64,000 bases of DNA from Circinella minor. Its lineage: Eukaryota; Mucoromycota; Mucoromycetes; Mucorales; Lichtheimiaceae. Each line of letters opens with the position of its first letter. Position 1 is the stretch's first letter. The DNA lies in the NCBI GenBank assembly GCA_016758965.1, contig JAEPRB010000021.1, positions 1-64,000 of the forward strand, read 5' to 3'. Position numbers and translations under genes: made by a program. Below, one piece after another: positions 1 through 11,605 of this stretch. The notes beneath the pieces are model-generated. The model was not told the DNA's origin. It ran no database searches and saw only the letters and a list, made by a program, of their open reading frames with translations.

Positions 1-126
<126 letters not shown>

Positions 127-300
127 GTAATAATGATGATGATGACACAGTAACGACAATAATATTGATACAAGTTATGTTTTTAAGTTTCGGTACGTTA
201 CAATAGAAAAGTTAGTGTAAACTAAAATCTGGTTTTGTTTGCTTTATGTATGATAAGCTATAGATATCAGAATGATAATTGCTGCTGACATAAAATAAGA

Positions 301-3136
301 TTATTTAAACGTCAATTGATCCAAATCTGAATCTAACGCTGATTCAAGATCCTTTCGTGCAGATTCGCGCTGCTTTTGTTGTAATTCTTGCCATGATAAT
401 ATTATTTCCATATAAGAAGCATCATTTAAACTGCTTTCCGGTAATGCTGTTGTCATTATTGTATCCATCAGTGTGTCGTCGTAGTTACTGTTGTTAGTAT
501 CATAGTCTAAAAGCGGTGCGGATAGCGATATACATCCTTCATTGTTGATTGGTTGTAGTGATGACTGAAGACGCTGACTCTCTTCCTCATCCGGTAATTG
601 CTTTGAAAGTTCGTACAGCACAACAGCATTCTGACACTGACATACAAGATCATCATTCTTATATATATTTGCACATCGCCGTAAATCTCTACGTGCATGG
701 AATGCAATCGTCATATCTTCATTATTACAATCTTGTAGAAAAAAGGTGGCGCACATGGAAATGATACTAGAGATAATTATAATAAAATAAACGTCCACAT
801 TATATAAAATTTATATAATTTTTTTTTTCATTATAGTACGTATATTCTATGTAATAGTAATGGTGCTTACAAATCTTTCATAAAAGGTATTCCCCAAACA
901 GGTGCCCTTTCAAAAAAATCGATTATCTTTTCAGCCAGATCTGTACAAAGACTTAGTAAATGATTACTAGTAGTGCCCATCAGTGTTATCCTTGTGCCAT
1001 GGCTAAAAAGCAGGGGTCGATAAAGAAGTAATGTTCCAGTGTTGTAAAGAAGATTGGAAGTCTCTGTATGTAACATAACAAAGAATAATTATTATGTTGG
1101 TATGGTCAAAACATAACCATACATAATTCAATTCACATTCTCTCACTTTGTCCGTTCCCCCTTTCCTCCATTCTCATCTACCTACCTTTATATAAATCGA
1201 AATATATCCTATCTTGTTGATAAACATATTCTTTTGAAAAATATGACAATGCAGTTTCTTTCCATGTGACAAGTCCAACATCTAAATTCGTAATCACATT
1301 TGAAATATCATCGGTATTATCATTGTATCCATTGTCTTGAGGTATATATAATGATAAAAGAATACGACAAATCCATTGTGCCATTGGGATCATTTGAACG
1401 TGTGGAGTATAGATGGGTCGTTTTTCAAGAATATCTTTTTCTGTTTGTTTTAATAGCGTTGGAATATCAGATTCTTTATTCCTTGAAAGCTCATTGATAC
1501 TTATACTTTTATCATCTGGTTCTTCCTCATAGATAGATGGTACTTGTACATTGAAATATTCGTTTCTAATTGTAAAGGGCTTCCCGGTAGCTGCAGCAGA
1601 AAGTTTATCCCATATGTAAATACTGTGAGCAAGTCGTCGACGTAATTCCAGTTCACTCTTTGGTAAATGCTGATAACGATCTTCACGATGGAGTTCTAAA
1701 TCTTGTGACTAAATAAATAAACAGCATAATACGTTAAACTATCTATTTCTAATAAAAGCGATTTGTATGTTGTTTGTGAATGTCCTTTGTATATAGGACG
1801 TAGAAACTCTTTATTTACCATACGAATCGCCTTTAGTTTATATGGAAGCCGTGAATCATATATATATATATATATATGTAAAGGATGGATAAACATTTTA
1901 GTTTCCACGCTATTTAATCTCTATTTTTTCTGCTAATAATATAATGTAACTTACTGCACCAAGAATAAGCCTAATAAAAAAAAAGTTGGATGCGGGTTAT
2001 AATATTTTATTAGTGGACAAATTATTCACTCTTCAATCAGTTGAAATTTTTTACAGTATTTTACCAGTTTGTTGAGACACCTTCACCATTATTCGAACTT
2101 GAAGCAAGTAATGACACATATAATAATGTCTGTAGAGTACTTATAGTCGATTCCTTATAAGCAAATTGCATGATATCCATAGCTTTAGATCGTAAATGTT
2201 TTCCTACTTGTCGTTCGATAGAATATTTATCTGTTGACAAATTTGCTCGAGGTAAAAATTGACAGCCCACTGCGCAAACGGCAAAAAACAGATGACGTTC
2301 GAGTGGTTGAGGATATTGATAATAGTATTGTATTAAAAAGAGACGTTTGTCGATTATGGGTATACGTGTATGAGTATAGTGGAAATAACTATAACAATAT
2401 AAAATGAACAATCCATGAATATACATAAAAAGTGATTTTCAACCACTAAAAATTCCGCTTACGCTTTAATCAAACGTTCTGCTAAATCTATTGTGAACAA
2501 TGGTATTTCTTTTATCAAGTCCATAGTTGCTTGTGGCAGAACGTGCTGCGGTAATGATGATGTTAATGATTTATTATCAATACTAGTGGAAACATACTGT
2601 TGCTGCACATTTTCGTTGGATTTTCCCATGATGTTCATCCAAGGTGAAAATACAAATTTGCTGTGTTTTTGTTGTTGTTGTACATCATTACTAACAGTAG
2701 AAGAATTAATTACATGTTTCGGTTCAATGGATGCTGATAATGACATTATATTTTGACGATTTTTTCGTCCACCATCAACAGCTACTATAGAGGATTGGTC
2801 ACCTTTCATTCCTGTTAGTGTCTCGTCGTCGTCATAATCCATAGCAATATTTTGTTTCGATAAAAGAGACTCGAGGTGCTCTATCCGCTTTTCGAGTGAG
2901 GCCATATGTGTTCGAGAAGGTGGTCTACTTTTCTTTGGTTCTGATATTAAGCATTCAATACCAGCTTTACAGCACCTTGTACATGGATATTGTAAATAGG
3001 TGTCACAGCTAACTTTTCTATTACGACAAGTATTACAACTTCTCTTTTTATTATTGTCACCATGTTGTCTTGGATCATTATTCGATAATGTTGTTGAATC
3101 ACATTGTTTTTGTTGTTGGTATGTTGAACTGTTCAT
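301..3136 (-). CDS. Zn2Cys6 fungal transcription factor, seven exons including 16-nt and 12-nt microexons
   Basis: Predicted nuclear DNA-binding regulator of 735 aa. The zinc cluster is at residues 34-62 with the exact C-x2-C-x6-C-x7-C-x2-C-x6-C spacing (Cys 34, 37, 44, 52, 55, 62). A leucine-rich coiled-coil dimerisation segment follows at about 80-96, then a Gln/Ser-rich linker and the fungal-specific transcription factor domain. Exons on the minus strand are 3136-2463, 2388-2065, 1970-1955, 1830-1819, 1708-1186, 1063-871 and 766-301. They sum to 2208 nt, in frame to the TAA at 303-301. The two tiny exons encode part of the conserved middle-homology motif, read as LILGA-AIRM-SQDLELHRED, matching the usual family pattern (LG-AxRMAQDLGLHR). 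The next exon carries the typical LRRRL...IYIWDKL...GKPFTI block. The C-terminus is Asp/Ser/Asn-rich and may be an activation region. Targets cannot be inferred; family assignment is secure. Confidence 0.93.
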
Positions 3137-4900
3137 CGCGTTCTCATTAAATGTATTTAGTTGTTTTCTTTTTCTTATACATCCAGTGACATGAAGCTTA
3201 ATAAGAAGGGAAATATCAATAAGGGCTTTTCTCGCTCAGACTCTTTTTTCTAGTTTCTGGGTTTTTTTTTTTTTTTGCGGAACAGGACGGAAGAATTACC
3301 ATATTTAGTAAAAAAGAATTTCATGTCGAGATATCTTTATACTAATAGTTTCTAAATGATATAAAGACCGTTTAAAAGTGTCTAGGTTAAGGGCCTTTAT
3401 ATATATCTGCTACAGTAAACATTAATAAAATTAACTGTCGTCCATTTTTTTTGCAGGGATAAAGAATGATGAAGGATCGGTACATAGCAACCCAGTTGAT
3501 TGTTGAGAACTTTTATGTTATTATGATAAACTTCAATCATATGTTACTACGCAGCATAACAATTTATTTATAGTAATGATAAGCGTCACGCTATGCTATT
3601 GCCAGTAAGTGACGTATACGTACAATATCTATTTCATAATTCTTTAATATATAGTTAAAACTTTTTATTTATTAAATTGTTTATGTATTTTGTATACTGC
3701 TCATCGATATACACAACACGGCTATTGTTGTCGTATCATCCAAAAAAAAAAAGAACTTTTTGATTATGTACTTGTTTTCTAATGATTTAAAGAAGTGGAT
3801 TAATCATGATAAAATAGTGAAAACTATCAGCAAAATTACTAACAACAACCGTTAGAAACATAAAGAATGAAAGGAGTATACATTAACCAGAAAAACTACT
3901 GAAGGATAAATAATAACATGTAATCACATTTGCCCGAACACAAACAGATGCAAAAAAAATGTACCGGAAAGAAAGCCTTATATATCAATCGGTCTTATTA
4001 TATATTATTGCCTGTTGCACCAGAGAGGGTGGATAATAAAGACCACAAAATTTCTTTTTTAAGCGATAGCAACTAGCAAAATGATATAAAAAGTACAAAA
4101 CACTCCCTGTTTATCAATATAATATGTAATTTTCTCAATTCTATTTTTTTTTATTTCCTTTTAAACTATCTCACTATTCTTTTTTTCCAATGATAAAATT
4201 AGTTCCTATTTATACTATATGTCCAAGTTGCTTATTTCTTTTTATATTCTATTTTTTTAAATAGTAAAATAAAATAAAAGACATAACACAGTATTGACGC
4301 ATGGGAATCTTTCCCCCCACCATATGCAAACAAACCCTCATGAAAGGTTACACCTGTTTTTCGTGTAATCTATAGTTGTATCCTTTTTGAGGTAATGTTC
4401 GACAAAAATAGCCCCTCACCTCATTTTCGTTTGTAACAGTAGACACACACGCGCATATATATAGTTAGCAATATAATAAAGAAAGTTGGACGATCAAAAG
4501 ACAAAGGGGAAAAAGAATAAATAACTAATGATTCCCTTATATGTTTGAGATTTAACTTTAAAATGGCTCTTTTTCTACAAATAAGTGCATGTATACATTT
4601 ATATGCGTGTGTGTGTGTGTGTTGTGTTTAAAAGAGCCTGCATGTATTTTATTGTTTGTAAAATGAGGGTGTGATCAGAAAAGGAGTATCAATTTAGTGT
4701 TTTTGTTGTTGCTGGCGATGTCATTAACTATTATGCAACTGTCCCGAGAAACCCGTAAACTATTTAAAAACTGACTTTTTTTTTGTTGCTAGTGATCCCG
4801 GTAACGTTCTCTCTTTACTTTTTTCTTACACTCCTCTTTTTTTTTCTCTTTTATTCCCCCATAGATAAACTATCGTCTATTATTTTTATATATTGACATA
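3137..4900. other. intergenic, divergent promoter region
   Basis: About 1.76 kb between two divergently transcribed genes (zinc-cluster regulator and wall protein). It contains T and A tracts, for example a 15-T run at 3262-3276 followed by GCGG, and a GT microsatellite near 4607-4621. The pyrimidine-rich block at about 4800-4860, just before the ATG at 4901, is typical of a fungal core promoter. No supportable ORF was seen. Confidence 0.6.
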
Positions 4901-5941
4901 ATGAAACTTCTTTTTATTCAAGTCTTTTTGTGTATGTTCGTGGGATTCGTCTCAAGTCAAACACAAGGGGATGCCGGTATAGCCATCAACGCTCCTGCTC
5001 GTGGTGTAAGATACATATTCTTCTTTATTTCACTTAAAAAAACATAATAATATAGCATTTGTTACTAAACTAAAATCAATTTATCATTTGGTTATTATTC
5101 GATTACATGTTTGCCATTATACATAGACTGTATGGAATGCTGGTAAAACTGAACAAGTTGCCTGGTAAAGCATCACTTCTTTCTATGTATTACTATAAAT
5201 ATATATATATATCATTATAGCAGGAATATGGGAACCAATTAGTGAAGAAAAACGTTTGTCCATAGGTCCAAAAGAAAAAATGAAAAGAGGAAACAAAAAA
5301 AAAAAACTAATATAACAAGTTATTATATATATAGGACCGTACACGATAATACTGTCAGCGAAATCCAGACTGTTGAACTACGCCAGGGTGGTTCTGCTAA
5401 CCTTCAAATTGTCGGCGTTGTTGGATCAAATCTTCCCGTATCCGGTGCTACGGGTCAATGGCAATGGAACATACCAGTGGATACAAAGACTGATGCTAGT
5501 TGTATGTATTATGAATCATTATGGATGAAAGAAAGGGGAGGGGGTTCATGTATAAAGAAAGACAGTTTGATTATTGAATGAGATTATAGTGATTATCATA
5601 TTTTGTTGTTAATAATAATAAAGAAAAACAAGAAATTAGGATATATTATAGCAATGATACTGACAACAATAATAATTAATCACCATATATATATATTAGA
5701 TGTATTAGTGTTCAAGAGTAACAAAGGTGAAACTTATTCCGATTATTTCACTATTATGGCGGCTGACCCAGCAACCATCGCAAGTGCCAGTAGTGCAGCA
5801 GCAGCAGCTTCTGCTAACGCTACAAGTTCTGAATCAGCAGTTGAAACTAATGGTTCGGAAGCATCAACTATATTTAACAGAATGACTTTATCCTTAGTTG
5901 GATTATCCATTATTGCTGCTACGGGTACTCTTCTACTCTAA
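4901..5941 (+). CDS. Kre9/Knh1-like secreted GPI-anchored cell-wall protein
   Basis: 183-aa protein from four exons (4901-5005, 5127-5164, 5335-5501, 5700-5941), frame preserved. Residues 1-19 are a hydrophobic signal peptide ending near SSQ. Residues about 27-125 match the Ig-like Kre9/KNH N-terminal family (Ser-Thr-rich GPI-anchored family): a 'APARGTVWNAGKTEQVAW' opening, an 'ELRQGG' strand, 'QWQWNIP', and a closing 'Y-VLVFKSNKGETYSDYF' strand. The tail is Ala/Ser-rich and ends in a small-residue/Asn region followed by about 20 hydrophobic residues with no charged residue after them, as expected for a GPI-attachment signal. Family members act in beta-1,6-glucan assembly or wall organisation in ascomycetes; the role in this lineage is not settled, and the short length suggests a wall-associated structural protein. 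Intron 3 (5165 is the donor of the 170-nt intron) contains A-rich low-complexity sequence. Confidence 0.88.
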
Positions 5942-6385
5942 GTTTTTTCGGCAACTTTTCTTTCTCTCGCTCCTTAAAATACCATTATCATTTATTTTAT
6001 TATCAACATAACCAATCCACACGCATATAAACATGCACACATGTATAACAAACATGTCGAAAAAAGACACGGAACAGTAGTAATAATAATATATATTACG
6101 TAGCAATAAAATTTAATAATGTTAATTACAACTATAAACCGCAAAAAGAAGCATAACTAATTCTCGATTTGTTCAACATGTACCATTGGATTCTTTTGTT
6201 TGGGAAGGGGGGGGGCTGGATTGAGAGTAATAAGATCGGGGACCTCTTATTTCTTTAAGCCAATCTCGGATCGGATTCTAATAATATATTTACATGATAA
6301 TGATAATGATGATGGTGGCACATATTATATGTTTTCACTTGTAATTGTGCTTCTCTCTCTCGAAAATATATATAATATTCTCTTC
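5942..6385. other. convergent intergenic region
   Basis: About 440 bp between the 3' ends of the wall-protein gene and MED4. It contains AT-rich 3'-UTR-like sequence and a G-rich patch at about 6204-6215 (GGAAGGGGGGGGGCTGG). Short plus-strand ORFs running into the MED4 coding region from here are antisense shadows. No gene seen. Confidence 0.6.
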
Positions 6386-7370
6386 TTATGATGCTAAATC
6401 TGGATTAAGATCAAGAATCCAAAATGGATCACCTTGTGTTTCTTCTGTAACAGGAGCTCCACCAGGTCTTGCTCCTGCCTTATCTTCTTCTGCAGACATT
6501 TCACTATCTGAGCTTTCAACTATGTTTGCAAGAAACAAAAGTACAGAATTAATATACAGAAAAAAATGTCTGTAATTACATTCACATTTTTTATAACATC
6601 ATTAAAAAGAATGTTAGCTTACATTGATCTTCTTGACCAGTATGTTGCACACCACCACGTTGTCGATAAATAAGACCCCGTCGCATTTGTTCTTCATCGG
6701 GGTATGGTTTTTCAAACACTTTACCATCTGCACTAGCTAAATCGAAACCAGGTGGCGCTGATGTATATTTAGCGAGTTTAGATGAATAGGAAAGGATATC
6801 TTTGAAATCCACATTGGCTATAATAAATCGAAAAGGGGAACAAGTAAGTGATATGTAAAATTAAAAAACACACTTCTTTTTCCAATATAATATATATGGA
6901 TTGAAGTATATTTACATTGTTCAGCATAATGGATAGCTTTTAGTTCTTTAGAAGCTCCAGTCAAATCTTCTTCCAACCCTTCACGAGCTGTATTTAGTTG
7001 CTTGACAAGATCTAAAAGTGCTTGCTGATGTCGTTGAATGTCATCTTGCACTTTTATAATGCTTCGTTGTCGTGCTTGATGCTTTTCAACTAAAAACAAA
7101 TTATATAAAATATAATATGTCAATACATATATACCTCTTGAGACCGCCTTATCAGTTTAAAAAAAAATAAGAAGAAAAGCATGCCATTTTACTTTGGTTA
7201 AGGGCTGATTGTAATCGATTGTCAACGTCCACGATGCGTTTTACTAGTTGATCTGGATTACTCGTAGTTGTATTTTCAGCAATAGTTGTGAGTGATTGAA
7301 AGAATTGACGTGTTAAATCAGAGTACTCTGTAAGTAAATTGCCAACTTGATCGCGTAAAGAAAGAGACAT
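6386..7370 (-). CDS. MED4: Mediator complex subunit 4 (Med4)
   Basis: 226-aa protein from four exons (7370-7193, 7089-6916, 6817-6623, 6519-6386), sum 681 nt in frame. The N-terminal half (about residues 1-115) is a helical coiled coil ending in the LDLVKQLNTAR...ASKELKAI heptads. The family signature follows: DILSYSSKLAKYTSAPPGF at about 125-143, then 'PYPDEEQMRRGL', the Med4-specific YAxxIS/TSAPPG and YP-x-(D/E)-EEMRRG blocks. The C-terminal tail is acidic (SSESSDSEMSAEEDK) and ends in ILDLNPDLAS. Med4 is a core subunit of the Mediator middle module, bridging transcription factors to RNA polymerase II in the nucleus. The start is the first ATG; it lies 160 bp from the divergent FRA10AC1 start, so a shared promoter is likely. 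Confidence 0.95.
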
Positions 7371-7530
7371 TGTGTGTATTATATGTCTGTGTATATTGTA
7401 AAAGGAAAAAATCCCAAGCTGGTGCTTGCTGGGTTGCTTTTTTTTTTTTACTATTTGGAATTTTTGCTGTTGAAAATTGAGGTACTCTTTTTTTTTATTT
7501 TCATGCATAAAAATAAATAATAAAAAAACT
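7371..7530. promoter_or_regulatory. compact bidirectional promoter MED4 / FRA10AC1
   Basis: Only 160 bp separates the two start codons, so both 5' UTRs and core promoters must fit here. The segment contains a T11 run (7440-7450) and A/T tracts but no clear TATA box. Bidirectionality is inferred from spacing alone. Confidence 0.6.
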
Positions 7531-8614
7531 ATGAGCTCTTCTTCAATCAAGCCCATGTTTCGTAACGATCTTTATGGTGTCGATGCAGTATGTTTATTAA
7601 AACAAACTTTATTTTTGTCTTATAGATATTTAATACGCACATGTATACATGTATAAACGAACTCACGGGATCCATTTAGTATACTCGACATAAACGATTA
7701 ATCCAGAACTATGTTTTGCATTATGGCAAGAAACCTGAACTACCCAATCGTTCTGTTCGAACTGAATATGATATTATTCGAGATCATCACAAGTAAATAT
7801 ATTTACATATTTAAAGAGAAAAAAGTAGAGCTGTAATGATTGAATAATAGCAAAAATAATAACACTTATGTAATCTCAAAAATATAGATTCATACGATCG
7901 GACGATGAAGACGATGAACAAGGAGGTTGGGAACAACGTGTAGCAAAAAAATATTATGACACGTTATTTAAGGAATATGCATTATGTGAACTTAAGTATT
8001 ATAAAGAAGGTAAAATTGCTTTACGATGGCGTACAGAACGCGAAGTAGTTCATGGAAAAGGTAAAACCTAATATAATTCAACAGAAAGCAAGGAAATAGA
8101 TGTACTCACAGAAATGATATTTACATGACATTGTTTATATTTTCATGTAGGACAATTTGTATGTGCATCCACACGATGTGATAACACCGATGATTTAAAA
8201 AGCTGGGAGGTCAACTTTGGCTATATGGAAAACGGAGAGAAAAAAAATGAATTAGTTAAAGTACGCTTATGTCCTGATTGTTCATATCGGTTAAATTACA
8301 AGACACAAAAGCGACAAGCCAAAAATAAGGAAACAGAACAAAAGCGACGACGACAAGCAACTACTTCTGATGACGATGATGATGTTGAACGACAAAGTCG
8401 ACGACGACGAAGGAAGCATCACCATGACAATGAGGAACCTAATGATAAACACAGTACATCGGATGAGGAAAGTAGCGATGACTGGGGAGAACAAGATGAA
8501 CAAAGAAAAGAAGAAAAAGGAGCATCATCCATATGGAGTAAACCAATGGAAGCCAAGAAAGAAAAAACCAAAGAAGAAGAATTTGAAGATTATTTTGCTG
8601 ATCTATTACAATGA
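7531..8614 (+). CDS. FRA10AC1: FRA10AC1 family protein (splicing-associated)
   Basis: 268-aa protein from four exons (7531-7587, 7680-7792, 7888-8060, 8151-8614), sum 807 nt in frame. It matches the FRA10AC1 family closely: 'DAYTRHKRLIQNYVLHYG' near the N-terminus (spliced across intron 1), then WEQRVAKKYYDTLFKEYALCEL, a K/RWRTEREV-x-GKGQF block, and a probable zinc-binding module with two Cys pairs (C-x4-C in CASTRC and C-x2-C in CPDC) around the invariant KSWEVNFGYMENGEKKNELVKVRLC core. The C-terminal third is low-complexity Lys/Arg/Asp/Glu and ends in the conserved EEFEDYF-x-DLL. Family members are nuclear and found with spliceosomal fractions; molecular function is poorly known. It ends 201 bp from the convergent eIF3l gene. 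Confidence 0.95.
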
Positions 8615-8815
8615 TAAAGCCTTTACTATACATTATCATTTATATATATCTCGATTGGAAGAGGAACATGAACAATAAATGAATAAAAAGAGAGAAATGT
8701 GTTGTTGTTTTTTCTCTTACAGTTTTATTGAATGGCATAAGAAAAAACGTGAGAGAGGATGGAAAGATGAAAAAAAAAGAAAGAGGGAAAAAGAGACTAA
8801 AAAAAAACTTTTGAT

Positions 8816-11123
8816 TTATGCCCGCTGTTCTAAGCTGGCAACGATATCTTCGCAACGATTAATATTGCGCAAGAACCAATCTGCATAACGACGACCAACC
8901 TTGCTTTCAGCAATATGTACGACATCTTGTTTCAGACAGAAATCCAAATCAGAAGTAGGCAAATATTCACCATCCAACAAGTCACCACTGACCCATTTGA
9001 TTTGACGAGACTTTTGCTTGAATACCAACAATTGCATCTTTAATTCTTCAGGGTCCATTTCTAAAAACTTGGCCAACTTATCAACACCCATGGTTGTATA
9101 AAGCTTCATAAATGATCGAAGAGTAGGAAGCTTGATTTGGTTTTGGATATCCGTAACAAAGATCTTCATATAGGTTTGGTAGGGGTCCTATATATATATA
9201 TATATATTATCATAAACGATACTGTTTAGTGGAATGCATACTTATAAAGGAAACAATGAATATCATACAAGAAATATAAAAACTTACAGCACGTGGTGTA
9301 CCGTCAAGGCGTCCTGAAGCAGAGATGAACTTGGGGCAAGCATGTTGGAACAATTCTTCGAAAATGGGAATACCTTCAACACTAATTAAAAAATATAGAT
9401 ACTTATCAGCAACAAACCCATACATACCCATACCCATACCCATACATATATACATATATACATATACTCATGGTAATTGTATACATTTTACTTTATCTAA
9501 AGCTTACCCTTTTTGCATCTTTGAAATATGTTCACCGTATTTTTCGCGTAATTGAGAATGGATGTTTTCATCAAGACGAGTAGGGCAAAGAGCAATACAC
9601 ATGGCCAACAAGGCATACATTTGATCACTCTTTCGTGCAAGTTGTTCGGATTGATATGATCTGCTGTGATAGGGCTTAGTACGTTGAAGGAAGGAGAGGA
9701 CGTTGGAGAATGCCTTGATAGCGTCAGCATAACGACGCATCATCATGTATGCGAAACCAACATAATAATAAGCAGTGACATGGCATGCTGTTACGCGGGC
9801 AAACAATGCCTAAAAATAATAACCAATAAAGTTTAACATATGTACATAGATAACTTCAATTATCCATTATTTCCTTTGCTCTTATTTACCTTTTTGTTCA
9901 AAACAACATTATCCATCATCTTTAAAGCAAGAACAAAATCACCCATCAAACAGTTAACACGAAGTAAACCAATAATGGAAAAGTAACCAAGATTCTTGTA
10001 CAAAGGTCGAGCACCATATTCACCAGCAGCTTCCCTATTTATCGACACGACAACAAATTAATTATTCATTGGCAACACATATTTACATAATAATATACAT
10101 AATTGAATTTCACATTTTTCTTACATCATATCGCCACCCTTTTTGCTAACAAGAAGTTGTTCATTGATACGTGACTTTTGAATGAACGAATACAAAACGT
10201 TAAGTACACTATAAGTACTCCAGATTTGAGGATTATCACGAAGTAAAGCGATTTCTTCTTCAGACTTATTCTTGAGACGATCACGGTAGTTACTGAAGGA
10301 TTGGAATTGATAGATGAATTCGTCAATGATATCCCACAACCATTGATTAGGCAATTCAAGATTAACAGGACCTTCCGAGTCTAATATAATAAATAAGAAC
10401 ATATCAGATCGCATAATTCCAATTTCTTTTTCTTTCTATCGAAACATGTGTATCTTTTGTTTGCTTTTTTGATGGCAACGAAAAAAAAACATACTCAAGA
10501 TGTAGTTGAACAAATCGCAGTAATTCTCATAGGATCGGAATCGGTGTTCAAGAGTAGGTGTTAAACGACCATAAATATGACGATAATAAAGTTCACGATA
10601 CAATGTCAAAAACACTTCGTCTATAATTCAGTCATTTATATAAATGTCAATTAGTTTGTTTGTTCTTTTCTCGTTTTCAAATGTCAGATTTTGTAAAACA
10701 ATCATTTTGTGTTTTTTTATATACCATTGTTAACGAGTGGTGCAATGAGTTCAGCTTCAGGCCAGGGTTGCTTTGTGTAATACTTGTCAGTTAACTTGTT
10801 AAATGAAGTATCATAAACATTATGCAATTCGTAAACGTTGTTCTCGAGAACATTACGATAAAAGAATGAAATAAAATTGCGAACACCGTCTGGGATCTGA
10901 ACAGCTGCAGGTTGTTGATTTACGACAACTAATATGTATGTATCAAATATTATTTAGTTATAAGATATATTCCTCATTTTATGACAAATCATCTAGGTTG
11001 AATTATTTTATTACCTTCGTCATTGAAACCATCTTCAAGATCAGCATTACGTGAATAACGTGCTTGAGCAACGAGCTCTACCTCTGCGACCAAATCGTCT
11101 TCTTCGAATGCGTCGTTATACAT
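8816..11123 (-). CDS. EIF3L: Eukaryotic translation initiation factor 3 subunit L
   Basis: Roughly 550 aa over eight exons. The first exon starts at 11123 ([12 protein letters not shown], acidic as in homologues) and the last begins with [10 protein letters not shown] near 9182 and ends at 8816. Diagnostic stretches in order are [13 protein letters not shown] (exon 3), a [19 protein letters not shown] block (exon 4), [27 protein letters not shown] (TPR-like, exon 5), [22 protein letters not shown] (exon 6), [15 protein letters not shown] (exon 7), and the PCI-like C-terminus [21 protein letters not shown] ... [11 protein letters not shown]. The protein is part of the cytoplasmic eIF3 complex, which scaffolds 43S pre-initiation complex assembly. 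This subunit is absent from budding yeast but kept in most other eukaryotes. Introns are short, with GTAAGT/GTATG donors. Assignment is secure; exact lengths of the middle exons were not summed. Confidence 0.95.
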
Positions 11124-11605
11124 GGTTCGATATATGAGTAAGGTGAACGCGGAGTGAAACTAGCCAACAAAAAAAATCGACCTGCACACCTTTTCTTTTT
11201 CATCTTAATAAGCCACACACACACCGACGTGTTTAAATCTATCTCAAAAATTTAATATGATTACATTTGAAAAAACATTAGACTTTACTTATGATAGTTT
11301 ACTATGATATTAGATGATGATACAATATTTAATAGAAATATTTATTATTGTTATTATTATAATTATTATTAAAAAGTTAAAGACAACAAGGAAATTTCAT
11401 ATATCAACTAAAAAAAAAACATGACAAAAACTGAAGGAAAAAAAACTCTAATAATAAAAGAAGAATAAGATAGAAGATAGAATATAATAATTATGAAATG
11501 GAATATTATGAAACTGATTGTACAAGCAAATTCAGAGCCATGGCTTTTTTTTATAATATATAAGTAATGCAAATTACCACTCTCTGTTTCTCTTTTGTTT
11601 TACTC
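11124..11605. other. intergenic, tandem same-strand genes
   Basis: About 480 bp holding the eIF3l upstream region (purine/AT-rich, with an ACACACACAC stretch near 11216) and the 3' flank of the C2-domain gene. No ORF or RNA gene recognised. Confidence 0.55.
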
